Source: Leucobacter muris
GTDB taxonomy: Bacteria > Actinomycetota > Actinomycetes > Actinomycetales > Microbacteriaceae
DNA length: 64,000 nucleotides
Assembly (NCBI RefSeq): GCF_004028235.1
Contig: NZ_CP035037.1
Location: 124,001 to 188,000 of the forward strand
Reading direction: 5' to 3'
The notes beneath the pieces are model-generated. The model was not told the origin of the DNA. It saw only the letters and a program-made list of their open reading frames with translations, and ran no database searches. The position numbers and the translations under genes are program-made. Positions 55,090 through 63,013 of this stretch are shown here, one piece after another. How positions within the stretch are numbered: position 1 is the first letter of the stretch; each line of letters begins with the position of its first letter.

Positions 55090-56199
55090 CTACCGCGCAC
55101 CGCCGACATCGAGTGCGAGCGCCGCGTCCTCGGCGATGATCGCCGACAGCCGGTCGAGCACGGGGGAGCGCAGATTCCAGCGCTGCCAGTAGAGCGGCAG
55201 CTCGAACGCCGACCCCGGCATCAGCTCGACCAGGCGACCCCGCGCGAGCGCTTCGGCGCACTGCAGGCGCGGCAGCATGCCCCAGCCCATGCCCAGTTCG
55301 ATCGCCGTCGCGAACTCCGCCGACGACGGCACGAAGTGGCGCGGCGGCTCGATTCGCGCGTCGGCGGGGCCGCCCCCGGCCGGCTCGCCCGCCGGGGCGG
55401 CGGGGCGATCCGGGGCGGCAGGGCGATCCGGGGCAGCGGGGCGATCCGGGGCGGCGGGGCGATCCGGGGCGGCAGGGCGATTCGGAGCAGCGGGGCAATC
55501 TGGCGCTGCGGAGCGATCCGGTGCTGCGGAGCGATCCGAGGCGGCGTGATCCCGAGCCTCGGCGTGCCCGGCCGCGATGCGATCGATGAAGCGCCGCTGG
55601 AACATGTCGTGGCGGTCGAACTCGATTACCGGCGCCGTCGCGAGCGCGGCGGCCGTGACGCCGTCGCCGAAGTGCGCGGCGGTGAAACCGGGCGCGGCCA
55701 CCGCGAGGTAGCGGTCGACCCCGATGAGGGTCGACGTGCAGCCCGGCACCGCCTCGGCCGTCGCCGTGAGCGCCGCCATCACTTCGCCGCTGCGCAGCCG
55801 CTCCGTCGACAGCGTCTCGTCAGAGCGCACCACCTCGAAGCGCGCGCCCGTCTCCCGCGCCGCCCGAGCCAGTGCGGGCACGAACCAGGTCGCCAGCGAA
55901 TCGGCGTTGACGACGACCGGTATGAGCGTGCCGCCCGACGGTCCCTGCCCCAGCTCGTCGGCCACGTCGTCGAGCACGCGCTCGACCTGGCGGGCCGCGC
56001 GCAGCACCGCCGATCCCGCCGCCGTCGGCTCGACCGGCCGCGTGCGCCGCAGCAGCACCGACCCCACCCGCTGCTCCATCGCGCGCACGCGCTGGCTCAC
56101 CGCCGATGGTGTGATGTGCAGGCGCCGCGCCGCGCCCTCGAAGCTGCCCTCGTCGACGATGGCGGCGAAGGTCGCGAGGTGCTCGACTGGCAGGTCCAT
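55090..56199 (-). CDS. lysG: LysG/ArgP-type LysR regulator with an internal tandem repeat
   Basis: 369 residues, about 75 more than LysG of Corynebacterium. N-terminal LysR helix-turn-helix VEHLATFAAIVDEGSFEGAA..RLHITPSAVSQRVRAMEQRVG, then the effector domain (VNADSLATWFVPALA). The extra length is a run of the 6-residue unit PAAPDR/SAAPDR (about residues 215-265) encoded by an 18-bp repeat, inserted inside the second effector lobe. Divergent from lysE, the classic LysG-LysE pair in which lysine-bound LysG activates the exporter. A perfect palindrome lies between them. ATG 56199. Confidence 0.88.
   Translation of the reverse strand: MDLPVEHLATFAAIVDEGSFEGAARRLHITPSAVSQRVRAMEQRVGSVLLRRTRPVEPTAAGSAVLRAARQVERVLDDVADELGQGPSGGTLIPVVVNADSLATWFVPALARAARETGARFEVVRSDETLSTERLRSGEVMAALTATAEAVPGCTSTLIGVDRYLAVAAPGFTAAHFGDGVTAAALATAPVIEFDRHDMFQRRFIDRIAAGHAEARDHAASDRSAAPDRSAAPDCPAAPNRPAAPDRPAAPDRPAAPDRPAAPDRPAAPAGEPAGGGPADARIEPPRHFVPSSAEFATAIELGMGWGMLPRLQCAEALARGRLVELMPGSAFELPLYWQRWNLRSPVLDRLSAIIAEDAALALDVGGAR
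55403..55546. repeat. 18-bp tandem repeat, eight units, in lysG
   Basis: Eight consecutive 18-bp units of the form GGGCGATCCGGGGCGGCA; the units toward 55546 are more diverged (e.g. GGGCAATCTGGCGCTGCG). Being a multiple of three it keeps lysG in frame whatever the copy number. Confidence 0.9.
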
Positions 56200-56326
56200 G
56201 GGGCTCCTCGGGTTCGGGTGGGGGATCCGGGTCTCTTACGGCTGCCCGCCCATCGAGCAGCCGCCGTGCGGGCATCGTGCGGGCGCCGCGTGGCAGCTGA
56301 GCAGCCGCCGAGCAGCCGCCGTTGCT

Positions 56327-56383
56327 TCGGAACTCACCCGTGTCTCGGAAGTATCCCGGCGAGGGATCCGAAACATCGCCGAG
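56327..56383. repeat. Decayed relative of the 17512-17575 hairpin
   Basis: TTCGGAACTCACCCGTGTCT then CGGAAG on the left and GATCCGAAACAT on the right match the arms of the hairpin at 17512-17575, but they no longer pair over their whole length. Confidence 0.5.
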
Positions 56384-56433
56384 CCCCGAGGCATCGGCCG
56401 CGCCACCGGCGCGCACCCCACGCTACCTGAAGC

Positions 56434-56447
56434 GCAGCTTAAGCTGC
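56434..56447. promoter_or_regulatory. Palindrome in the lysG-lysE intergenic region
   Basis: GCAGCTTAAGCTGC, a perfect 14-bp palindrome, centred about 70 bp upstream of the lysE start; CTGA (56427-56430) and TCAG (56449-56452) extend the symmetry outward. A candidate LysG site. Confidence 0.5.
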
Positions 56448-56509
56448 ATCAGAAACCATAGCCCTGCTGAACTAGCGGGGGCGTGCTCCGCGCACGTAAC
56501 GTCGTCTGC

Positions 56510-57133
56510 GTGATCCTCCCCCTTCTCATCGGTGCCGGCAGCGGCCTCTCCCTCATCGTCGCCATCGGCGCGCAGAACGCCTTCGTGCTGCGGCAGGGGA
56601 TCCGCCGCGAGCACGTGCTGCCCGTGGTGCTCATCTGCGGCCTTACCGACGCGCTGCTCGAACTGCTCGGCGTCGCCGGCATCGGCCTCGTCGTCGAACG
56701 CGCGCCGATCCTGCTCGAGATCGTGCGCTGGGGCGGCGTCGCCTTCCTGCTCTGGTACGCCTGGTCGGCCGCCCGGCGGGCCATGAACCCCGAGGTGCTC
56801 GTCGCGGGAGACGGGCCCGAGGGCTCGCGCAGCAGCCTCAAGCGCACGATCCTCGCCTGCCTCGCCATCACCTACCTCAACCCGCACGTCTACCTCGACA
56901 CGATGGTGCTCATGGGATCCATCGGCAACGCGCAGGGCGATCCCGCCCGATGGTGGTTCGTGCTGGGCGGCGCGCTCGCGAGCATCGCCTGGTTCTTCCT
57001 GCTCGGCTACGGCGCTCGCGCCCTCACCCGCTTCTTCGCGACGCAGCGCTCGTGGCAGGTGCTCGACTGGATCGTCGCGGCGATCATGCTGGTGATCGCG
57101 GCCAGGCTGATCTTCGGCGGCATCGGGGTGTAG
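56510..57133 (+). CDS. lysE: LysE/ArgO-family basic amino-acid exporter
   Basis: 207 residues from GTG 56510 (GTG 56483 in frame would add nine). Five to six membrane helices; LSLIVAIGAQNAFVLRQGIRREH is the LysE N-terminal signature, with LAITYLNPHVYLDT (NPH.YLD) in the middle loop. Exports lysine and/or arginine to prevent toxic build-up, e.g. during peptide feeding. Divergent from lysG. Confidence 0.9.
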   Translation: MILPLLIGAGSGLSLIVAIGAQNAFVLRQGIRREHVLPVVLICGLTDALLELLGVAGIGLVVERAPILLEIVRWGGVAFLLWYAWSAARRAMNPEVLVAGDGPEGSRSSLKRTILACLAITYLNPHVYLDTMVLMGSIGNAQGDPARWWFVLGGALASIAWFFLLGYGARALTRFFATQRSWQVLDWIVAAIMLVIAARLIFGGIGV

Positions 57134-57275
57134 GCGGGGGCCTGCGCTCGTCGCGCCTTCCCGCGCCCCCGCGCCTCCTGCGGTTCCGCGCCTGCGGTTC
57201 CGCGCCCTCTGCGTCTCCGCGCCTCCTGCATCCTTCCCCTTCTGCACCCTACGTCTCTCCTGCGCCTCCTCGCGC

Positions 57276-57335
57276 ACCGATCGACGCAGCAGCACCCCGT
57301 TGCGCGCGATCGGGGTGTTCGAGGCTCGATCGGTG
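57276..57335. terminator. Nested hairpin between lysE and the aldolase gene
   Basis: Outer CACCGATCG (57276-57284) pairs with CGATCGGTG (57327-57335), inner CACCCCG (57293-57299) with CGGGGTG (57311-57317). Located between convergent genes. The preceding 57140-57250 is a C/T-rich run of CGCGCCTCCTGCG-like repeats with no gene. Confidence 0.55.
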
Positions 57336-57422
57336 CTGCTGGAGGGGAGGGATGCACAGGTGCGGCGTGATCGGGCCGGGGCGGCGGGCATCGACCCGGG
57401 ATCGCGATCCGGATCGGGGCGC

Positions 57423-58481
57423 TCAGCCCTCGGCGATCGCGGCCAGCAGCGCGTCGACGTGCTCGGGCTGCGTGTCGAAGGCGCACATGAGGCGGTAGAG
57501 CCCCGGGTCCGTGGGCCACGCGCCGAACGCGAACCGCGAGCGCACCCGGTCGGCCACGTCGGCGGGCAGCGTCGCGAAGACCGAGTTCACCTCGACGGGG
57601 TGCGCGATCCGCAGCCCGGGCACCGCGCCCGCCGTGGCGAGCTCCTCGAGCCCCGTCGCGAGCCGAGCCGCCATCGCGTTGGCGTGGCTCGCCGAGCGCA
57701 CCCACAGATCGCCCTCGTACAGCGCGAGCAGCTGCGCCGACACGAAGCGCATCTTCGAGGCGAGCTGCAGGTTCATCTTGCGCAGGTAGGGCAGACCGGG
57801 GGCGGATCCGGGGCGCAGCACCACCACGGCCTCCGCGCCGAGCAGGCCGTTCTTCGTGCCGCCCAGGCTCAGCAGGTCGACGCCCGCGCCGCTCGTGAGC
57901 TCGCCCAGCGAGACGCCCAGGCTCGCCGCGGCGTTGCCCAGCCGCGAGCCGTCGAGGTGCAGCACCATGCCGTGCTCGTGCGCCTGGTCGGCCAGCGCGC
58001 GGATCTCGTCGGGGGTGTAGCAGGTGCCCAGCTCGGTCGACTGCGTGATCGAGACCGCGAGCGGCTCGGCACGGTGCTCGTTGCCCCAGCCCCACGCCTC
58101 CCGCGCCACGAGTTCGGGGGTGAGCTTGCCGCCCGGCGCCTCCACCGGCAGCAGCTTGAGCCCGCCCGTCTTCTCGGGGGCGCCCGTCTCGTCGGTGTGG
58201 ATGTGGGCGGTGCCCGCGCAGATCACCGCGCCCCAGCGGGGCAGGGCCGCCTGCAGGGCGAGCACGTTCGCGCCCGTGCCGCTCAGCACCGGGAACGCCT
58301 CGGCGTCGTCGCCGAAGAGGGTTCGCGCGAGCCGTTGGAAGCGCGCCGTCCACGGGTCGCCGCCGTACGCCGGCGCGTGGCCCGCGTTCGCAGCCGCAAT
58401 CGCCTCGAGCACCTCGGGGTGGGCGCCGGCCCAGTTGTCGGAGGCGAAGGAGATGGTGGGAGCGCTGGTGCTGTTGTTCAC
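57423..58481 (-). CDS. ltaE: Low-specificity threonine aldolase / beta-eliminating lyase family
   Basis: 352 residues, PLP fold type I. FASDNWAGAHPEVLEAI at the start, HLDGSRLGNAAASLG with the PLP Asp, and the Schiff-base Lys in LSLGGTKNGLLGAEAVV. Cleaves L-threonine or allo-threonine to glycine and acetaldehyde in characterised members. ATG 58481. Monocistronic, with hairpins on both sides. Confidence 0.87.
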   Translation of the reverse strand: MNNSTSAPTISFASDNWAGAHPEVLEAIAAANAGHAPAYGGDPWTARFQRLARTLFGDDAEAFPVLSGTGANVLALQAALPRWGAVICAGTAHIHTDETGAPEKTGGLKLLPVEAPGGKLTPELVAREAWGWGNEHRAEPLAVSITQSTELGTCYTPDEIRALADQAHEHGMVLHLDGSRLGNAAASLGVSLGELTSGAGVDLLSLGGTKNGLLGAEAVVVLRPGSAPGLPYLRKMNLQLASKMRFVSAQLLALYEGDLWVRSASHANAMAARLATGLEELATAGAVPGLRIAHPVEVNSVFATLPADVADRVRSRFAFGAWPTDPGLYRLMCAFDTQPEHVDALLAAIAEG

Positions 58482-58523
58482 CCGTTCAGCCTACGCCCGC
58501 GCCGTGGTCGTGGTTCTCTGCGT

Positions 58524-58601
58524 CGAGTCGGCCTATTTGTATTGAGCCGGCCCGCAATTCGCGCGCCTTCTGGGCCGACTCGATACAAGTAGGCCGACTC
58601 G
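58524..58601. repeat. Long intergenic hairpin, 30-bp arms
   Basis: 58524-58553 (CGAGTCGGCCTATTTGTATT then GAGCCGGCCC) pairs with 58572-58601; 27 of 30 positions are Watson-Crick and the other three would be G-U in one RNA strand. 18-nt loop. It lies between the divergent starts of the aldolase and exporter genes, so it is not a simple terminator. Confidence 0.85.
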
Positions 58602-58710
58602 GCACGGCCCGCCCGCGATCCCGCATCCACCGACCGGTGGATGCGTGAGGCCGCGAAGATCCCCCCACCGGTCGCTGCCGACGCGCGCGGGCGCAGGCCA
58701 GGCTGGAAGC

Positions 58711-59721
58711 ATGAACGATCAGCAGAACGGCCGCGACGCGGTGGTCAGCGTGCGCGGGCTCACCAAACGATACCGGGAGCAGACCGTGCTCGACGGCATC
58801 GACCTCGACATCGCGGCCGGCGAGACCTACGCGCTGCTCGGCCCGAACGGTGCGGGCAAGAGCACCACCATCGAGATCCTCGAGGGGATCCGCCGACCCG
58901 ACTCCGGCGAGGTGCGCGTGCTCGGCGAGCAGCCGCTGAGCGCACCCCGCTCGTGGCGGTCGCGGATCGGCGTCGTCGCGCAGGGCACGGGGGATCTCGG
59001 CCCGTACACGGCGCGCGAACTCGTCGCCCACTTCGGCGCGCTCTACCCCCGGCCGCGCAGCACCGACGAGGTGCTCGAGCTCGTCGGCCTCACCGAGCAC
59101 GCCGGCAAGCGCGCGACCAAGCTGTCCGGCGGCCAGCAGCGGCGCCTCGACGTCGCGCTCGGGATCGTGGGGCGGCCCGAGCTGCTGTTCCTCGACGAGC
59201 CCACCACCGGTTTCGACCCCGAGGCGCGGCGCCGATTCTGGGACATGCTCTCGGCGCTCACGGGCGAGGGCGCCGCGATCCTGCTCACCACCCACTATCT
59301 CGACGAGGCGGCGCACCTCGCCGACCGCGTCGGCGTGCTGTCGGGCGGGCGGATCGTGGCGGAGGCCCCGCCCGGCGAGCTCGGCGGCCCGCAGGCTCGC
59401 GTGCCCGTGGTGAGCTGGCGCGACGCGACGGGCGTGCTGCGCGAGCAGCGCACCGAAAGGCCCGCCCGCCTCGTCGCCGAGCTCTGCGGTGCGGCCGATG
59501 CCGCCGGGGAGCCCGGCGGGGAGCCCGCCGAGCTCGAAGTGCGGCGCCCGTCGCTCGAGCAGATCTACCTCGGCCTCATCGAACGGACCGCAGACGGGTC
59601 CGCGGCCGACGCGGGCGAGAGCGGCGGCCGAAGCGCCGGTGCCGGCCGATCCGCCGCCTCAGCAGACCCCGCCGCCGAGCGCGCGGCGATCCTGACCGAC
59701 GAGAACGGAACGAGCCGATGA
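58711..59721 (+). CDS. ABC exporter ATP-binding protein (DrrA/CcmA type)
   Basis: 336 residues. Walker A GPNGAGKSTT, Q-loop VVAQGTGDLGPYT, signature LSGGQQRRLDVALG, Walker B LLFLDEPTTGFDPEARR and switch His TTHYLDEA. About 30 Ala/Gly/Ser/Asp-rich residues are added at the C-terminus. ATG 58711 has GGAAG upstream. Overlaps the permease gene by 4 bp. Likely exports a drug, lipid or similar compound. Confidence 0.9.
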   Translation: MNDQQNGRDAVVSVRGLTKRYREQTVLDGIDLDIAAGETYALLGPNGAGKSTTIEILEGIRRPDSGEVRVLGEQPLSAPRSWRSRIGVVAQGTGDLGPYTARELVAHFGALYPRPRSTDEVLELVGLTEHAGKRATKLSGGQQRRLDVALGIVGRPELLFLDEPTTGFDPEARRRFWDMLSALTGEGAAILLTTHYLDEAAHLADRVGVLSGGRIVAEAPPGELGGPQARVPVVSWRDATGVLREQRTERPARLVAELCGAADAAGEPGGEPAELEVRRPSLEQIYLGLIERTADGSAADAGESGGRSAGAGRSAASADPAAERAAILTDENGTSR

Positions 59722-60557
59722 GCACCGCAACCATGACGCGCACCGGCGGCTTCGAGGCCGCCGCACCGGGGATCCTGCGAGCGGGGGTGGCCGCGATCGG
59801 CCTCGAACTGCGCGCCTACTTCCGCACGCCCGACACCGTGTTCTTCACGTTCCTGTTCCCCGTGCTGATCCTGGGCATCTTCGGGGTCGCGTTCGAATCC
59901 ATGGGCGAGATCGCCCCGGGCGTCACGATGGCGGCCTACTACCTGCCAGGCATGGTCGCGGCGGGTCTGCTGCTCACCGGCGTGCAGAACCTCGCGGTCG
60001 ACATCGCCCGGGAGAAGAGCGAGGGCTGGCTGCGGCGGCTCGGCGGCACCCCCATCTCGCCGGTGTCGTACTTCATCGGCAAGGCGGGCATGATCCTCGT
60101 CACCTCGCTCGCGCAGCTCGCCCTGCTGCTCGCCTTCGCGGCGATCGTGCTCGGGGTCGAACTGCCCTCGGAACCGGAGCTGTGGGTGCGGTTCGCGTGG
60201 CTGTTCCTGCTCGGGATCGCGACGATGACGATGCTCGGGATCGCGCTCTCGGCGGTGCCGCGCTCGTCGCGCAGCGCGACCGCGGTCGTGCTGCCGATCG
60301 TGCTGCTGCTGCAGTTCATCTCGGGCGTCTACCTGCAGTTCTCGATGCTGCCGGAGTGGCTGCAGAACATCGCCGCGGTGTTCCCGCTGAAGTGGTTGGC
60401 GCAGGGGATGCGCTCGGTGTTCCTGCCCGAGAGCTTCGCCACGCTCGAGCCGTCGGGGGCGTGGGATCTGGGCCTCGTGGTGCTGATGCTCGCCGTCTGG
60501 CTCGTGGCGGGCCTCGTGCTGAGCCTCTTCACGTTCAAGTGGCAGCGACGCACATGA
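59718..60557 (+). CDS. ABC-2-type exporter permease
   Basis: 279 residues with six membrane helices (VFFTFLFPVLILGIFGVAF first). EKSEGWLRRLGGTPISPVSYFIGK is the conserved ABC-2 permease cytoplasmic motif, and the C-terminal LQFISGVYLQFSMLPEWLQN is also typical. Forms an exporter with the ATPase just upstream. Its stop codon is inside a repeat module (60544-60670). Confidence 0.88.
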   Translation: MSTATMTRTGGFEAAAPGILRAGVAAIGLELRAYFRTPDTVFFTFLFPVLILGIFGVAFESMGEIAPGVTMAAYYLPGMVAAGLLLTGVQNLAVDIAREKSEGWLRRLGGTPISPVSYFIGKAGMILVTSLAQLALLLAFAAIVLGVELPSEPELWVRFAWLFLLGIATMTMLGIALSAVPRSSRSATAVVLPIVLLLQFISGVYLQFSMLPEWLQNIAAVFPLKWLAQGMRSVFLPESFATLEPSGAWDLGLVVLMLAVWLVAGLVLSLFTFKWQRRT

Positions 60558-60670
60558 GCGGACGCGCCGGCGTTCGCCGTGCGGAGCTGGGGCCGCTTCT
60601 GCGGCCGCCCACGGAGCGGAGCGCGGGGTGAGCGACGCACATGAGCGGACGCGCCAGCGTTCGCCGTGCG
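60544..60670. repeat. Stop-anchored repeat module, copy 2 (after ABC exporter)
   Basis: A 40-bp sequence beginning AGCGACGCACATGAGCGGAC (60544-60583), containing the permease TGA, recurs at 60631-60670 with one mismatch. Between them are the hairpin GGCCGC-TTCT-GCGGCC (60591-60606) and CCCACGGAGCGGAGCGCGGG. Same layout and core as the module after glyQS. Confidence 0.75.
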
Positions 60671-60708
60671 CCGGGGCTTGGGGCCGGGGGCCTCGCCGGA
60701 GCCGGTCG

Positions 60709-60760
60709 AGATGACGCGAGTGGCCGTGTTGCGGGGCGGGAGCGGCCACGTGCGTCATCT
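60709..60760. repeat. Intergenic hairpin, 18-bp arms
   Basis: AGATGACGCGAGTGGCCG (60709-60726) pairs with CGGCCACGTGCGTCATCT (60743-60760) with two mismatches, 16-nt loop. Related in sequence to the hairpin at 677-736. Confidence 0.75.
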
Positions 60761-60830
60761 GGGGGCGGCGAACGGGGCTGGGGATCACGCCCGACCGGTC
60801 AGTGTCAGAGGTGCATGAGAGAGTGAAGCC

Positions 60831-62243
60831 ATGAGCACGCAGCACGACGAGATCGGGGCCATGCCCCGCCGCCGCCCGGTGCTGCTGTGGTGGGATCTGG
60901 GTGTGGCGACCACGGTGGTGGTGCTGGGCACGATCGGCGTGGTCGATGTGGTCGTCGACGACGAGCCCGGCACTCCGCTCGATGTGGCGCTCGCGGTCGG
61001 GGCGCTCGCACTGTTGGTGATCTGGTATCTCGGGCTGGGGCGCTCGGTGCTGCGCCGGGCGGCGTGCGACGAGACCGGCCGTCGCGTCGATGACGTCTAC
61101 CTGGGGGTGCTCGTGCTGCTCATCGGCGCGGCGACCGTGGTCGTGCCGAACTACGCGACGCTGCAGGCGGTCGCCTATCCGATGATCTGGACGGTGGTGC
61201 CGCGCTACCGCGACGCCGTCGTCTGGAGCGCCGCGCTCGCACTCTCGGTGGGCGGCGGTTTCCTGCTGGCCTTCGGCCGCTTCGACCTCATGGGCGGCCT
61301 GGGCGGGGCGGCCGTGATCGCGCTGCTCTCGTTCACGTTCGCCGTGGTGATGGGCACCTGGATCACGCGCATCTTCCAGCAGGGTGAGCGCTATCGCCTG
61401 CTCGCCGAGCAGCTGCGCGCGTCGCAGGCCGAGGTGTCGGCGCTATCGGAGCAGGCCGGGGCGGGGCGCGAGAGGGAGCGCCTCTCGCGCGAGTTGCACG
61501 ACACGCTCACGCAGACGCTCGCGGGGCTGGTCATGCTGAGCGAGCAGGCGGATCGCGCGCTCGCCGCGGGCGATGCCGATCTGGCGCGGGATCGCGTCGC
61601 GCGCGTCGAATCGGCGGCTCGAGAGGCGGTGGCCGAGGCCCGGGCGCTCGTGGCGACCACCCAGCCGCTCGGCGATGGCGGGCTCGAAGCGGCGATCGAG
61701 CGCGTCGTGTCGCGACTGCGCGCCGATACCGGGCTCGACGTGAGCTGCGAGCTGCAGTCGGTGCCGCTCGATCGCGAGCGCCAGGTCGTGCTGCTGCGCG
61801 CGGTGCAGGAGGGGCTGGCGAACGCCCGGCGGCACGCGAACGCCTCGCGGGTGCACGTGCAGCTCGAACCCGCTGGGGGCGGCGGGGCGCTGCTGCGGGT
61901 CGACGATGACGGGGTGGGGCCCGTCGGGCGCCGTCCGACGAGCGAAGAACACCGCCACGCCGCTAGTGGGCTGAACGCCCGTGGCGCGGATGTCGGCGAT
62001 CTCGACACCCGCGACTTGGGTGCCGGTGGCCCGGATGGCCGGGGTGATCAGCGCGATGATTCCTCCGAGGCGGGTGGCCGCACCGGCTCGGCGGGCGAGT
62101 TCGACTCCAGCGGGGGCTTCGGTCTGAGCGGGCTGGCCGCCCGGGCCCGCGTCGTCGGGGGAGCGGTCGGATTCGGGGCGTCTCCGCTCGGCGGTGCGCG
62201 CCTCGAAGTGCGCCTCGAAGCGGTGAGAGGAGAGAGCTCATGA
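60831..62243 (+). CDS. Sensor histidine kinase, NarL/DesK type (HisKA_3)
   Basis: 470 residues. Five to six membrane helices in the first 190 residues, then a coiled region, HisKA_3 with the phospho-His in ERERLSRELHDTLTQTLAGL, and an HATPase_c domain: N-box QEGLANARRHANAS, G1 VDDDGVGP. The G2 box GGFGLSGLAARARVVGG comes only after a Gly/Asp/Arg-rich insertion of about 65 residues in the ATP lid. ATG 60831. Its stop overlaps the response-regulator start. Signal unknown; the ABC exporter upstream is a possible target. Confidence 0.9.
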   Translation: MSTQHDEIGAMPRRRPVLLWWDLGVATTVVVLGTIGVVDVVVDDEPGTPLDVALAVGALALLVIWYLGLGRSVLRRAACDETGRRVDDVYLGVLVLLIGAATVVVPNYATLQAVAYPMIWTVVPRYRDAVVWSAALALSVGGGFLLAFGRFDLMGGLGGAAVIALLSFTFAVVMGTWITRIFQQGERYRLLAEQLRASQAEVSALSEQAGAGRERERLSRELHDTLTQTLAGLVMLSEQADRALAAGDADLARDRVARVESAAREAVAEARALVATTQPLGDGGLEAAIERVVSRLRADTGLDVSCELQSVPLDRERQVVLLRAVQEGLANARRHANASRVHVQLEPAGGGGALLRVDDDGVGPVGRRPTSEEHRHAASGLNARGADVGDLDTRDLGAGGPDGRGDQRDDSSEAGGRTGSAGEFDSSGGFGLSGLAARARVVGGAVGFGASPLGGARLEVRLEAVRGESS

Positions 62244-63013
62244 TCCGAGTCATGGTGGTCGACGACCACCCCATCGTGCGCGCCGGTATCGTGGGGCTGC
62301 TCGACACCGAGCCAGACTTCGAAGTGATCGCCGAGGCGCAGTCGGGCGAGCAGGCGATCGAGCTGGTGCCCGCTGTCCGACCCGACGTGGTGCTCATGGA
62401 CCTGCGCATGCCCGGCATGGGCGGGGTCGAGGCCACACGGCGCATCGCGGAGTGGGCGGCCGGAGCCGCCGCCGACGGGCCCGTGCGCGTGCTCGTCTTC
62501 ACCACTTACGAAGACGACGACCAGATCCTCGCGGCGATGGAAGCCGGCGCGGGCGGCTACCTCGTGAAGGCCGCACCCGCCGAAGAGCTCGCGGCGGGAG
62601 TGCGAGCGGTCGCCGCCGGGCAGACGGTGCTCGCCCCCTCGGTAGCAGCGGCCCTGGCGACGGCGGCGCGTGGGCGCGCGAGCGAAAGCGGAGCCGGGGA
62701 TGCGAGCGGGTCCAGGGGTGCGAGCGCACCCGGGGATGCAACCCGAGTCGGCGGCGCGAGCGCGCCCACCGGAACAGGCGAGCGCGGAGCCGCGGGCGGC
62801 GAGCGAGCGTCGGATCCCTCGCCGCGGCTGACCGCTCGCGAAACCGAGATCCTCGCCCTCGTCGCCGAGGGGCTGAGCAACCCCGAGATCGCTGCGCGCC
62901 TGTTCATCGGAGAGTCGACCGTGAAGACCCATCTGCTGCACGTCTTCGAGAAGCTCGCCGTCTCCGACCGCACCCGCGCCGTGATCCGAGCGATGCAGCT
63001 CGACCTGATCTGA
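62240..63013 (+). CDS. LuxR/NarL-type response regulator
   Basis: 257 residues. Receiver with DD pair MVVDDHPIVRAG, phospho-Asp in VVLMDLRMPG, Thr/Lys in VFTTYEDDD and YLVKAAPAEE; C-terminal LuxR helix-turn-helix LTARETEILALVAEGLSNPEIAARLFIGESTVKTHL. The linker is about 50 residues of Gly/Ala/Ser low complexity with repeated GASAP(G/T), unusually long. ATG 62240 overlaps the kinase (ATGA). Cognate partner of that kinase. Confidence 0.93.
   Translation: MIRVMVVDDHPIVRAGIVGLLDTEPDFEVIAEAQSGEQAIELVPAVRPDVVLMDLRMPGMGGVEATRRIAEWAAGAAADGPVRVLVFTTYEDDDQILAAMEAGAGGYLVKAAPAEELAAGVRAVAAGQTVLAPSVAAALATAARGRASESGAGDASGSRGASAPGDATRVGGASAPTGTGERGAAGGERASDPSPRLTARETEILALVAEGLSNPEIAARLFIGESTVKTHLLHVFEKLAVSDRTRAVIRAMQLDLI

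Noticed and set aside
55403..55546. CRISPR array
   Set aside because: The units are contiguous 18-bp tandem repeats without spacers and lie inside lysG.
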